Source: Rhodopseudomonas telluris
GTDB lineage: Bacteria > Pseudomonadota > Alphaproteobacteria > Rhizobiales > Xanthobacteraceae
DNA length: 64,000 bases
Direction: 5' to 3'
Assembly (NCBI RefSeq): GCF_042432815.1
Contig: NZ_JBHLWM010000005.1
Span: forward strand, 496,001-560,000
Shown: piece after piece, positions 17,148 to 26,087 of the stretch
Position numbering within the stretch: the stretch's first letter is position 1
How the letters are laid out: the number at the start of each line of letters is the position of its first letter
The notes under the pieces: generated by a model
Seen by the model: the letters and a program-made list of their open reading frames with translations, nothing else
Database searches by the model: none
What the model was told of the DNA's origin: nothing
Position numbers and translations under genes: made by a program

Positions 17148-18346
17148 TGTGCCTCCATCATTTTGCTTTGCTCATCGGTCCGTTCGAACATCGCGTAGGT
17201 CGTCACCGGCTTGCGCAGCGGTTTGGTAACGCGGATGGCGACGCGGTCACCGACACGGCCCATGCGGCCTTCCGTCAGGGTCACGTTGCCGCAGCGGACT
17301 GCGACCAACGCGTCGGCGCGTAGTTCGAGCGGCAGCGTGTCGCCGACCTGCAGCGCCATCAGCTGCTTCAGCGGCACTTCGGCCTCGTACAGCACGGCGT
17401 CCACCGAGATGTCGGCTTGGCCGATCTCGGTCGCGAGATGGCCTTCCCAGACCTGATCACGGCCGAATTTCTCGCCCATGAACATCTGCATCAGCACGCC
17501 GCGGATCGGTTCGATCGTGGCGTAGGGCAGCAGCAGCTCGATGTTGCCGCCGCGATCTTCCATGTCGATGTGCAGGCGGACCAGGATGGCCGCGTTGGCC
17601 GGTCGGCTGATCGCGGCGAAGCGCGGATTGGTCTCGAGGCGGTCGATCGAGAATGCCACCGGCGACAGCGGCCGGAACGCCTGCTCGGCGTCGGCGAGCA
17701 CGACTTCGAGCAGCCGCTTCACCAGATTGGTTTCGATCGTCGTGTAGGGCCGGCCCTCAATGCGCAGCGACGCCTGGCCGCGGCGGCCACCGAGCAGCAC
17801 GTCGATCATCGAATAGATCAGACTGGAGTCGACAGTGGCCAGACCGAAGTTCTGCCACTCCTCGGCCTTGAACACGCACAGCACCGCCGGCAGCGGGATC
17901 GAATTCATGTAGTCGCCGAACCGCACCGAGGTGATGCGGTCGAGCGAGACTTCAACGTTGTCGGAGGTGAAATTGCGCAGGCTCGTCGTCATCAACCGCA
18001 CCAGGCGGTCGAACACGATTTCGAGCATCGGCAGACGCTCGTAGGAGACCATCGCCGAGTCGATGATCGCGCGGATGCCCGAGTTCTCGTCGAGACTGAC
18101 CTCGCCGACGCTGAAGCCGAGGAGATTGTCGATCTCCTCCTGCGACAGCACGCGTTCGCCGCCGTTCTTGCCGCCGCCGAGATCGCGGCCGCCGTCGTCG
18201 ACCATGGCGGCCCATTGCTCCGCCATCGTCCCGGTAAGTTCGTTCTCCTGCGCGGCCTTCGCTGCGGCCTCGGGATCTTCCGAGGCCATGGACGCTTCCC
18301 ATTGGGCAGCGATGGCGTCTTGGTCGAGTTGTTCCTGGCCGGCCAT
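17144..18346 (-). CDS. fliM: Flagellar motor switch protein FliM
   Basis: The protein is 400 residues. The VLSQEEIDNLLGF motif near residue 65 corresponds to the N-terminal CheY-binding segment of FliM, here preceded by an Asp/Ala-rich extension of about 60 residues. The middle CheC-like domain contains MLEIVFDRLVRLMTTSLRNFT and SLIYSMIDVLLGG, and the C-terminal SpoA domain contains GDTLPLELRADALVAVRCGNVTL. FliM forms the C ring with FliG and FliN, neither of which is in the window. It lies six bases downstream of fliL. Confidence 0.97.
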   Translation of the reverse strand: MAGQEQLDQDAIAAQWEASMASEDPEAAAKAAQENELTGTMAEQWAAMVDDGGRDLGGGKNGGERVLSQEEIDNLLGFSVGEVSLDENSGIRAIIDSAMVSYERLPMLEIVFDRLVRLMTTSLRNFTSDNVEVSLDRITSVRFGDYMNSIPLPAVLCVFKAEEWQNFGLATVDSSLIYSMIDVLLGGRRGQASLRIEGRPYTTIETNLVKRLLEVVLADAEQAFRPLSPVAFSIDRLETNPRFAAISRPANAAILVRLHIDMEDRGGNIELLLPYATIEPIRGVLMQMFMGEKFGRDQVWEGHLATEIGQADISVDAVLYEAEVPLKQLMALQVGDTLPLELRADALVAVRCGNVTLTEGRMGRVGDRVAIRVTKPLRKPVTTYAMFERTDEQSKMMEAQ

Positions 18347-18352
18347 GTCAGC

Positions 18353-18856
18353 TCACTGCACCAGCACTTCCTTGAACAGCACCGCGTTCACCTGGGCAGG
18401 TGCGATCGCGACGTTGACCCGGCGGGTCAGCTCTTCCTTCATCCGGAACATGCCGACCGACCCGTTGAGGTCGTTCGAGCGTAGTTCGCGCAAGTACGTC
18501 TGAAACAGATCGGTGATCCGCGGCATCGTCGGCTTGATCTGCTCGGCGAGCTTGTCGTCCTTCACCTCGAGCACGATCTTGGCCTTCAGATACTGCACCC
18601 GCTCGCCCGGCGAGCCGGCGAGGTTGACCATGATCTCGGGCACCTCGAGGAAGTTCGGCGGCTTCACCTTCTCGGCGGCCTCGGCGTGCTGCTTGTCCTT
18701 GTCGTGGCCCTTGGACATGAAGAACCAGGCGCCGCCACCACCGCCGACCAGCACGAGCGCGGCGGCGGCAATGATGATGATCAGCTTCTTCTTGCTTTTA
18801 GGCGCAGCGCCTTCGGCGCCCTCGGCGCCTTCTTCCGGTTTTTCTGTATCCGCCAT
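18353..18856 (-). CDS. fliL: Flagellar basal-body-associated protein FliL
   Basis: A 167-residue protein with a short acidic cytoplasmic N-terminus, one membrane helix (KKLIIIIAAAALVLVGGGGGAWFFM) and a periplasmic domain with FLEVPEIMVNLAG and RVQYLKAKIVLEV, typical of FliL. It supports stator function around the motor. It is the first gene of the fliL-fliM-DUF6468-motE run and is divergent from flgF. The shared upstream region contains an isolated TTAACC half-site at 18970-18975 but no perfect CtrA box. Confidence 0.95.
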   Translation of the reverse strand: MADTEKPEEGAEGAEGAAPKSKKKLIIIIAAAALVLVGGGGGAWFFMSKGHDKDKQHAEAAEKVKPPNFLEVPEIMVNLAGSPGERVQYLKAKIVLEVKDDKLAEQIKPTMPRITDLFQTYLRELRSNDLNGSVGMFRMKEELTRRVNVAIAPAQVNAVLFKEVLVQ

Positions 18857-19007
18857 CGGCCGCGTCCGCCTGCAAGAAGAGCCGATGTGCCGTCCAGGCG
18901 AACCGTCAACGCGATACTAAAGCCGCCAGCGCCTCGAGCCCTGATTGCACGACGCTAATGTCGCAATGGTTAACGGAACCTTTCCAGACCGCTCCCAGCT
19001 AGGAAGT

Positions 19008-19018
19008 TTTTGCCGGGC
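19008..19018 (+). promoter_or_regulatory. Possible FlbD enhancer element (ftr-like) upstream of flgF
   Basis: TTTTGCCGGGC at 19008-19018 is shared exactly with 32593-32603 upstream of flgI. It lies 85-95 bp upstream of the -24 element of the sigma-54 promoter at 19102. Its complement, GCCCGGCAAAA, resembles the Caulobacter ftr element bound by FlbD as I remember it. The position suits a sigma-54 enhancer. Confidence 0.45.
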
Positions 19019-19101
19019 AACATGGTCAACAAGTCCTTATTGCCGACCGCCGGGCGACCGAGAAAACAGACAACCAATTGAAATAATTTAACTTTGTAAG
19101 T

Positions 19102-19124
19102 TGGCACGCCGCTCGCAAGACGAT
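19102..19124 (+). promoter_or_regulatory. Sigma-54 promoter of flgF operon
   Basis: TGGCACG-N3-CTCGCAAGACGAT contains the invariant GG (19103-19104) and GC (19115-19116) separated by ten bases, as required for RpoN promoters. The core TGGCACG is a perfect -24 element; the -12 is TCGCA instead of TTGCA. Outside the three variable bases the 23-base block is identical to the block at 32697-32719 before flgI. The flgF start codon is about 93 bp downstream. Confidence 0.8.
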
Positions 19125-19216
19125 GGGGCGAGCCGCGCTTGGGAGAGCATCGGTTCGCGGAGATCCGCGGATGGTCTGGGAGGACCGGAGGCAGATCCTT
19201 AAAGGGAGAACCACCG

Positions 19217-19978
19217 ATGCAGAATACGCTTCTGGTCGGCTTGTCGCGGCAGGTCGTGCTCGAACGACAGATGGATGTCGTCGCGAACAACCTGGCGAAC
19301 ATCAATACCAACGGCTTCAAGGCCGAGCGCTCGATGTTTCAGGAATTCCTGAACACCGGGGCGCACGAAGACAATTTCCCGTCGCCGGACCGCCGCGTCA
19401 GCTTCGTGCAGGACCGCGCCGCCTATCACGATTTCTCCTCCGGGCCTCTGGACGAAACCAAGAACCCGCTCGACATCGCGATCGACGGCTCGGCCTTCCT
19501 GGTGGTGCAGACCCCGGCGGGCGAGCGCTACACCCGCGACGGCAAGCTGACGATCAATCCGCAGGGCCAGCTCGTTAACGCCTCGGGCTACCCGGTGCTC
19601 GGCAATTCCGGCCCGATCGTGTTCCAGCCGACCGACAGGGCGATCAACATCGCCGCCGACGGCAATGTCAGCGTGCTCGAGGGCACCGCCACGATCGACT
19701 CGCTGCGCGGCAAGCTTCGGCTGGTGTCGTTCGCGCGACCGCAGAGCCTGGAGAAGCAGGGCGGCAACTTGTTCGCCGCCACCAACGATCCAGGCGCGCC
19801 GGACACCAAGGCCGTGGTTCGCCAGGGCTTCGTCGAAAAATCGAACGTGAATTCGGTCGCCGAGATGTCTCGGATGATCGCCGTCACCCGCTCCTACCAG
19901 TCGGTCGCTTCCCTGCTGCAGCAGGAGGGCGATCTGCAGAAGACCGCCATCGAGCGGCTCGCTGATGTACCGGCGTAA
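19217..19978 (+). CDS. flgF: Flagellar proximal rod protein FlgF
   Basis: The protein is 253 residues. It begins MQNTLLVGLSRQVVLERQMDVVANNLANINTNGFKAE (given in part), the N-terminal rod/hook signature, and ends with the axial helix SRMIAVTRSYQSVASLLQQ. The central IDGSAFLVVQTPAGERYTRDG segment is typical of FlgF/FlgG. The ATG at 19217 follows a GGGAGA ribosome-binding site; an upstream in-frame extension is unlikely. First gene of flgF-flgG-flgA-flgH, driven by the sigma-54 promoter at 19102. Confidence 0.96.
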   Translation: MQNTLLVGLSRQVVLERQMDVVANNLANINTNGFKAERSMFQEFLNTGAHEDNFPSPDRRVSFVQDRAAYHDFSSGPLDETKNPLDIAIDGSAFLVVQTPAGERYTRDGKLTINPQGQLVNASGYPVLGNSGPIVFQPTDRAINIAADGNVSVLEGTATIDSLRGKLRLVSFARPQSLEKQGGNLFAATNDPGAPDTKAVVRQGFVEKSNVNSVAEMSRMIAVTRSYQSVASLLQQEGDLQKTAIERLADVPA

Positions 19979-19989
19979 GGAGACCTGAG

Positions 19990-20778
19990 ATGCGCGCACT
20001 CTACACCGCAGCGACCGGCATGGCCGCTCAGGAGCTCAACGTCCAGGTGATCTCCAACAACATCGCCAATATGCGGACGACCGGCTTCAAGAAGCAGACC
20101 GCGCAGTTTCAGGACCTGATCTACGATCACGTCCGCCGCGTCGGCGCGCAGGCGTCGGACCAGGGCACGATCATTCCGGTCGGCGTCGATATCGGCGGCG
20201 GCGTCAAGACCGTCGGCACGCCGCGGCTGATGACGCAGGGCACGCTGTCGACCACCGGCAACGATCTCGACCTCGCGGTCCGCGGCGAAGGCTTCTTCAA
20301 GATCCAGATGCCGGACGGCACCTTCCGCTACACCCGCGACGGCTCGTTCACGACCGACAACACCGGCCGCGTGGTGACTGCGAGCGGCAATCCCGTGCAG
20401 CCGACCATCACAATCCCGAACGGCGCCTACGGCATCACGGTCGCAACCAACGGCCAGGTCTCGGTGACCGTGTCGGGCTCGACCACGCCGACCGTGATCG
20501 GGCAGATCGGCCTGACGCGGTTCATCAACAAGACCGGCCTGCAGCCGGAAGGCGACAATCTGTTCCTCGAGACGCAGGCGTCCGGCCCGCCGCAGGACGG
20601 CATCGCCACCAACGATGGTCTCGGCGACATCATGCAGAAGACGCTCGAACAGGCCAACGTCGAAGTCGTCAACGAGATCTCCGACCTGATCGCCGCACAG
20701 CGGGCCTACGAGATGAACGCGAAGGTCGTCAGCGCTGCCGACCAGATGCTGCAATCCACGTCCAACATGTTCCGCTAA
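19990..20778 (+). CDS. flgG: Flagellar distal rod protein FlgG
   Basis: A 262-residue protein, the standard FlgG length. It starts MRALYTAATGMAAQELNVQV with SNNIANMRTTGFKKQ and has the diagnostic RYTRDGSFTTD segment. The C-terminus EISDLIAAQRAYEMNAKVVSAADQM is near-invariant in FlgG. It forms the distal rod that crosses the P and L rings encoded by flgI (32769) and flgH (21864). A GGAG site precedes the ATG, 11 bp after flgF. Confidence 0.98.
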   Translation: MRALYTAATGMAAQELNVQVISNNIANMRTTGFKKQTAQFQDLIYDHVRRVGAQASDQGTIIPVGVDIGGGVKTVGTPRLMTQGTLSTTGNDLDLAVRGEGFFKIQMPDGTFRYTRDGSFTTDNTGRVVTASGNPVQPTITIPNGAYGITVATNGQVSVTVSGSTTPTVIGQIGLTRFINKTGLQPEGDNLFLETQASGPPQDGIATNDGLGDIMQKTLEQANVEVVNEISDLIAAQRAYEMNAKVVSAADQMLQSTSNMFR

Positions 20779-20790
20779 GGGAGCTGACCG

Positions 20791-21867
20791 ATGATCCGTT
20801 CACTCCTCGCCGCCGCCCTGCTCGCAACGCCGCTGGCCGCCGTCGCCGCCGAAACGGCGCCGCAGAGTACGGCTTCCGGGCTGTCGCCGCAGGTCGAAGA
20901 AGTTCTCCGCACGCCGGTGCTCCGCGCTCATGTCGATGTTGCCGACGAATTGGTGCGGATCGGCGACCTGATCGACAATGCCGGCGTGGCGGCGCAGATC
21001 CCGGTGTATCGGGCGCCCGACCTCGGCACCACCGGCGCACTGTCGACGACGGCGGTGATCGCCGCGCTGCGTGCCCATCAGGTGATCGGCGTCGACACCC
21101 GCGACATCCGCGAGGTCACCGTGACGCGGCTCGCGCGCAACCTGGCGGCCAAGGAGATCGAGCAGCAGGTGATCGAGACTCTGCAGCGACGTCACGGCTT
21201 CGGTGAGGCCGAGGATCTCGCGCTGAACTGGGACCGCGAGATCGAAGCACGCACGCTGCCCGCCAACTTCGACGGCGCGCCGCAACTGGTCGCCGACCGC
21301 TTCGACCGGCGCAGCGGCCGGTTCGACTTCAGCTTCGAAATCGCCGGCGGCGCAGATGCCGCACCGGTGCGGCTGCGCGTCACCGGCACGGTGGTGGAAA
21401 CCACGCCGGTGGCCGTGCTGACCCGACCGGTCGAACGCAATGAAGTCATCAAGACGTCGGATCTGGCGATCGAGCGCCGGCCGAAGGCCGAAGTCGCTTC
21501 CGACACGGTGGCTCGCGACGCCGCGATCGGCATGCAGACCCGGCGCACACTGCGCGGCGGCCAGATCCTTCGCACGGCCGACCTCACCAAGCCCGATCTC
21601 GTGACCCGCGACCAGGGCGTGACGCTGATCTACCAGGCCGCCGGCATCTATCTCACCTCGCGCGGCAAGGCATTGGAAACCGGCACGGAGGGCGACGTCA
21701 TCAACGTGCTCAATCTGCAATCGAAGCGCACCGTGACGGCGACCGTTGTCGGACGCGGCCAGGTGATGGTGTCGGTCGCCGTACCGCGCGTCCTTGCCAG
21801 CGCCGCACCGACCCCAGCGCCCGAACCCGCGACCGTCCGCACGTCCGCCTCAGCGAAGCCCGAGTGA
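20791..21867 (+). CDS. flgA: Flagellar P-ring assembly chaperone FlgA
   Basis: A 358-residue periplasmic protein with a signal peptide (LLAAALLATPLAAVAAE). The C-terminal SAF-like domain includes LTRPVERNEVIKTSDLAIERR and the FlgA motif GKALETGTEGDVINVLNLQSKRTV (in part). FlgA assists polymerisation of the FlgI P ring. It is longer than enteric FlgA (about 220 residues) because of an extra N-terminal domain, which I believe is usual in rhizobiales. It ends with a Pro/Ala-rich tail; its TGA overlaps a possible GTG start of flgH. Confidence 0.93.
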   Translation: MIRSLLAAALLATPLAAVAAETAPQSTASGLSPQVEEVLRTPVLRAHVDVADELVRIGDLIDNAGVAAQIPVYRAPDLGTTGALSTTAVIAALRAHQVIGVDTRDIREVTVTRLARNLAAKEIEQQVIETLQRRHGFGEAEDLALNWDREIEARTLPANFDGAPQLVADRFDRRSGRFDFSFEIAGGADAAPVRLRVTGTVVETTPVAVLTRPVERNEVIKTSDLAIERRPKAEVASDTVARDAAIGMQTRRTLRGGQILRTADLTKPDLVTRDQGVTLIYQAAGIYLTSRGKALETGTEGDVINVLNLQSKRTVTATVVGRGQVMVSVAVPRVLASAAPTPAPEPATVRTSASAKPE

Positions 21868-22631
21868 GTTCAATGTTCAAGTCAGTTCCGACCAACCGCA
21901 TCGTCCTGATCACCGCGCTCATCGCGACGGGCGGTCTCGCCGGCGGTTGCTCCTCGATCGACCGGCTCGCCTCGATCGGCGAACGGCCGGCGCTGAGCGC
22001 GATCGAAAACCCGACGACGCAGCCCGGCTACAAGCCGGTGCAGATGCCGATGCCGAAGCCGGAGGTCGCGTCCTACAACGCCAACTCGCTATGGCGGAAC
22101 GGCTCGCGCGCGTTCTTCCGCGATCAGCGCGCCGCCAAGGTCGGCGACATCATGACGGTGACGGTGAACTTCACCGACAAGGCCAACATCGCCAACGAGA
22201 CCCAGCGCAGCCGGAAGAACTCCGAAGATTCCGGTATCACCGATTTCGCCGGCAGCAAGCTGCTGACCGGCGACGCCGCCAAGGTGCTGCCCGGCCGCAT
22301 CCTCACCACCGACTCGACCTCCTCGAGCGACGGCAAGGGATCGGTGCAGCGCCAGGAAGCCTTGCAGACCAGCGTCGCCGCGGTGGTGACGCAGGTGCTG
22401 CCGAACGGCAACCTGGTGGTCGAGGGCAAGCAGGAAATCCGCGTCAACTTCGAAGTCCGCGAACTGATCGTCGCCGGCATCGTCCGGCCGGAAGACATCC
22501 AGAGCGACAACACCATCGACAGCAGCAAGATCGCGCAGGCCCGCATCGCCTATGGTGGCCGCGGCCAGATCACCGACGTGCAGCAGCCGCGCTACGGCCA
22601 GCAGGTGATGGACGTGCTGCTCCCGTTCTGA
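21864..22631 (+). CDS. flgH: Flagellar L-ring lipoprotein FlgH
   Basis: A 255-residue outer-membrane lipoprotein. A hydrophobic signal ends with the lipobox LAGGC, then the FlgH domain shows the NSLWRNGSRAFFRDQRAAKVGDI segment (in part) and DIMTVTVNFTDKANIANET. The C-terminal SSKIAQARIAYGGRGQITDVQ is a clear family signature. The GTG at 21864 overlaps the flgA stop; an ATG at 21873 is an equally good start. It is the last gene of the operon and is followed by a terminator hairpin at 22698. Confidence 0.96.
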   Translation: MSSMFKSVPTNRIVLITALIATGGLAGGCSSIDRLASIGERPALSAIENPTTQPGYKPVQMPMPKPEVASYNANSLWRNGSRAFFRDQRAAKVGDIMTVTVNFTDKANIANETQRSRKNSEDSGITDFAGSKLLTGDAAKVLPGRILTTDSTSSSDGKGSVQRQEALQTSVAAVVTQVLPNGNLVVEGKQEIRVNFEVRELIVAGIVRPEDIQSDNTIDSSKIAQARIAYGGRGQITDVQQPRYGQQVMDVLLPF

Positions 22632-22697
22632 TCGTCATGACCTGACAACGAGCTCCCACACCTGGCCGCGAACCTAGGCGCGGCGAGGTGTCTCCAG

Positions 22698-22742
22698 CGC
22701 GGCCTCCTCCGGCTCTCCCTCCGGACGGAGGCCGCGGCCTTT
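22698..22742 (+). terminator. Intrinsic terminator of the flgF-flgH operon
   Basis: Arms CGCGGCCTCC (22698-22707) and GGAGGCCGCG (22727-22736) pair perfectly and are followed by GCCTTTTC. It lies 67 bp after the flgH stop. The U-run is short, so termination may be partial. Confidence 0.6.
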
Positions 22743-22833
22743 TCATACCACGCGACAGCAGAGCTTCGTCTGTTCGTCTTGTAGTGCCGGGCTTGCCGTG
22801 GGCATCCACGAACTACGACGTCAACCGCCAGCA

Positions 22834-22867
22834 AAACGTGGAGGGCCGGGACGAGTCCGGCCATGAC
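22834..22867 (-). repeat. Dispersed repeat unit (MAGLVPA-type), copy 1
   Basis: Read on the minus strand this segment matches 41797-41830 at nearly every position, with a core GGCCGG-x-CTCGTCCCGGCC palindrome. Translated it gives MAGLVPALHV, a spurious peptide that I recall seeing widely mis-annotated in Bradyrhizobium-type genomes because of this intergenic repeat. It sits between the convergent flgH and RND genes. Confidence 0.6.
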
Positions 22868-22924
22868 GGGTCAACTCACCTCACCTGTTGGACGATGCAA
22901 AGACGCGCGGTGGCGGTCGTCACC

Positions 22925-25900
22925 TTACGGTCGAGGAAGCGTCGCCGACTGCAGCTCGCCGTCGCCCGTCGTACTCTTGCCGTCCGCCTGCTTTCGCCGT
23001 TCGACCTTGCGCAACACGAACACGTAGAACACCGGCACGAACAGCACGGCCAACAGAGTTGCCGACAACATGCCGCCGAACACGCCGGTGCCGATCGCGT
23101 TCTGGCTGCCGGCGCTGACGCCGGTCGCGAACGCCAGCGGCGTCACGCCGAGGATGAAGGCGAGCGACGTCATGATGATCGGCCGGAAGCGCACCGCTGC
23201 CGCCTCGACCGCCGCCTCGCGCAGCGACCTGCCCTCGGCGTGCAGATCCTTGGCGAATTCGACGATCAGGATCGCATTCTTGGCCGACAGGCCGATGATG
23301 GCAATCAGGCCGACCTTGAAGTAGATGTCGTTCGGCATATCGCGCAGCATCACCGCCAGCAGCGAGCCGATGATGCCGAGCGGCACGACCAGCATCACGG
23401 ACAGCGGGATCGACCAGCTTTCGTACAGCGCCGCCAGCAGCAGGAAGACAAACAGCACGCTGAGTCCGAGCAGGAACGGCGCCTGATTGCCGGACTGGAT
23501 TTCCTGCAGTGACTGCCCGGCCCATTCGAAGCCGAAGCCACTCGGCAACTGCCCCGCGAGCCGTTCCATCTCCGCCAACGCTTCGCCCGACGAATGCCCC
23601 GGGGCGGCGTCGCCGGTGAAGCGCACCGACGGATAGCCATTGAAGCCGACCACCTGGATCGGGCCCTTCGACCATTCGGTTCGGGCGAAGGCCGAGAGCG
23701 GCACCATGCCGCCGCTGGCATTGCGGACGTTGAGCTTCAACAGATCGTCCGCCTGCATCCGACGCTTGTCCATCGCCTGGATGGTGACGCGCTGCATCCG
23801 GCCGGCGTTGGGGAAGTCATTGACGTAGGCCGAGCCGAGACTCGCCGTGATGGTGGAGTTGATATCGGCGAACGACACGCCGAAGGTGTTGGCCTTCTCG
23901 CGGTCGATGACCAGATGGAGTTGCGCCGAATTGGCGAGACCTTCGACGCGCAGGCCGGTCAGCACCGGACTGTTCGCGCCAGCGGCCAGCAGTTGCGCAG
24001 CCGCCTCGTCGAGCGCGGCCTGCCCGCGGCTGCCGCGATCCTGCAGGCGGAAGGTGAAGCCGCTGAAATTGCCGAGGCCGTCGATCGGCGGCGGCGACAG
24101 CGCGATCACCGAAGCGTCGCCGATCTTCGCCAGCTGCACGTTGGCGCGTTTGGCAATGGTCTCGGCATCGTCGTGGCCGCGCACGCTCCAGTCCTTCAGC
24201 GTCACGAAGGCGACCGCAGCGCTCTGGGAATTGCCCGAAAAGCTGAAGCCCGACACGGTGAACACCTGCGCGACACTCGGATCGTCGAGGAACACCTTCT
24301 CGGCCTGCTCGATCGAAGTCATCGCGCGCGTCTGCGTCGCCTCGGTCGGCGCCTGGATATCGACGATCAGATAGCCTTGATCCTCGGCGGGCAGGAACGC
24401 CGCGGGCAGCCGCATATAGGCCCATCCGAGCGCGGCCAGCAGGGCCAGATAGATCACCATCACGCGCCCGGCCCGCCCGGTCGCCCAGCTCACCGCGAAC
24501 CTGTAGCGGCCCGCCAGGCGATTGAACGTGCGGTTGAACCAGCCGAAGAAGCCGCCCTTCTCGTGATGATCCGCCGGCACCGGCTTGAGGAACGTGGCGC
24601 ACAGCGCCGGCGTCAGCGTCAGCGCCAGGAAGCTCGAGAACAGGATCGAGACCACCATGGTCAGGCTGAACTGCCGATAGATGATGCCGACCGCGCCGGG
24701 GAAGAACGCCATCGGCACGAACACGGCGGTCAGCACCAGCGTGATGCCGACGATGGCACCCTTGATCTGCTGCATCGCCTTTTCGGTCGCGGCCCGCGGC
24801 GACAGGCCTTCGGTCGCCATCAGCCGCTCGACGTTCTCGACCACCACGATGGCGTCGTCGACCAGGATGCCGATCGCCAGAACCATCGCGAACATCGTCA
24901 GCACGTTGATCGAGAATCCGGTGGCGAACATCACCGCGCAGGTGCCGAGCAGGGCGATCGGCACCACGATGGTGGGGATCAGCGTGTAACGGATGTTCTG
25001 CAGGAACAGGAACATCACGACGAACACCAGGCCGACCGCCTCGAGCAGCGTGTACAGCACCTTTTCGATCGACGCCTGGATGAAGGGCGATGTGTCGTAG
25101 GGAATCTCGTAGGTCATTCCCTTGGGGAAGTACTTCGACAGCTCCTTCATCTTGGCGGTGACGGCCTTCGATGTCGCCAACGCGTTGGCGGTGGCGGAGA
25201 GCTGAATGCCAATGGCCGCAGCCGGCTGGCCGTTGAGGCGGCTCTCGGTGTTGTAGTCCTCACCGCCGACTTCGACGCGCGCGACGTCGCGCAGCCGAAC
25301 GGTCGAGCCGTTCTGGTTGGCGCGCAGCACGATCGCGCCGAACTCTTGCGGCGTGCCGAGTTGGCCCTTGACCAGCACCGGCGCCGAGACCTCCTGCGAG
25401 ACCGGATTCGGCGTGGCGCCGATCCGGCCCGCCGCAACCTGCGCGTTCTGGGTGGCGATCGCGCCGGAGACGTCGGCCACCGTGAGACCGAGGCCGAGCA
25501 GCTTGTCCGGATCGATCCAGACCCGCATCGAACGCTGCGTACCGAACAGCTGCGCCTTGCCGACGCCCTCGACGCGGCGGATTTCGCTGAGCAGATTGCG
25601 GGTGATGTAATCGCCGATGCCGATGCTGTCGATCGAGCCGTCGGTCGACTGCACCGAGATGAACATCAGGAACGCGCTGGAGGCTTCGTCGACCACGATG
25701 CCGCGCTGCGTGACCGCGCTTGGCAGCCGCGACTCGACGCGCCGGATTCGGTTCTGCACGTCGACCGTGGCCTGCGCCAGCGACGTGCCGGGCTGGAACG
25801 AGACCTCGATCGAGATCGCGCCGGTCGCGTCCGCGGTCGACTCGAAATACATCAGGCCCGGAATGCCGTTGAGCTGATCCTCGATCAGCCGCGTCACGCC

Positions 25901-26077
25901 CTGATAGATCTCTTCGGACGACGCGCCCGGATAGTTGGCGGTGACCGAGATCTTGGCCGGTACGACATTGGGATATTGCGCGACCGGCAGAAACGGAATC
26001 GCCAGCACGCCGGCGATCATGATGAAGATCGCCACCACCCACGCGAAAATGGGCCGCGAGATGAAGAAGCTCGACAT
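22925..26077 (-). CDS. RND multidrug efflux transporter, AcrB/MexB type
   Basis: A 1,050-residue inner-membrane proton-driven transporter of the hydrophobe/amphiphile exporter-1 family. It starts MSSFFISRPIFAWVVAIFIM and has two large periplasmic loops and twelve membrane segments. TM4 carries ILVDDAIVVVENVERLM with the paired Asp residues of the proton relay, and TM10-11 carries GLSAKNAILIVEFAKDL. It lies ten bases downstream of its periplasmic adaptor gene. No outer-membrane TolC partner is present. Substrates cannot be predicted. Confidence 0.95.
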   Translation of the reverse strand: MSSFFISRPIFAWVVAIFIMIAGVLAIPFLPVAQYPNVVPAKISVTANYPGASSEEIYQGVTRLIEDQLNGIPGLMYFESTADATGAISIEVSFQPGTSLAQATVDVQNRIRRVESRLPSAVTQRGIVVDEASSAFLMFISVQSTDGSIDSIGIGDYITRNLLSEIRRVEGVGKAQLFGTQRSMRVWIDPDKLLGLGLTVADVSGAIATQNAQVAAGRIGATPNPVSQEVSAPVLVKGQLGTPQEFGAIVLRANQNGSTVRLRDVARVEVGGEDYNTESRLNGQPAAAIGIQLSATANALATSKAVTAKMKELSKYFPKGMTYEIPYDTSPFIQASIEKVLYTLLEAVGLVFVVMFLFLQNIRYTLIPTIVVPIALLGTCAVMFATGFSINVLTMFAMVLAIGILVDDAIVVVENVERLMATEGLSPRAATEKAMQQIKGAIVGITLVLTAVFVPMAFFPGAVGIIYRQFSLTMVVSILFSSFLALTLTPALCATFLKPVPADHHEKGGFFGWFNRTFNRLAGRYRFAVSWATGRAGRVMVIYLALLAALGWAYMRLPAAFLPAEDQGYLIVDIQAPTEATQTRAMTSIEQAEKVFLDDPSVAQVFTVSGFSFSGNSQSAAVAFVTLKDWSVRGHDDAETIAKRANVQLAKIGDASVIALSPPPIDGLGNFSGFTFRLQDRGSRGQAALDEAAAQLLAAGANSPVLTGLRVEGLANSAQLHLVIDREKANTFGVSFADINSTITASLGSAYVNDFPNAGRMQRVTIQAMDKRRMQADDLLKLNVRNASGGMVPLSAFARTEWSKGPIQVVGFNGYPSVRFTGDAAPGHSSGEALAEMERLAGQLPSGFGFEWAGQSLQEIQSGNQAPFLLGLSVLFVFLLLAALYESWSIPLSVMLVVPLGIIGSLLAVMLRDMPNDIYFKVGLIAIIGLSAKNAILIVEFAKDLHAEGRSLREAAVEAAAVRFRPIIMTSLAFILGVTPLAFATGVSAGSQNAIGTGVFGGMLSATLLAVLFVPVFYVFVLRKVERRKQADGKSTTGDGELQSATLPRP

Positions 26078-26087
26078 GGTGATGGCC

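Noticed and set aside
22592..22864. Small minus-strand frame starting MAGLVPALHV
   Set aside because: This is the translation of a dispersed repeat plus the flgH terminator region, a recurring false gene in related genomes.
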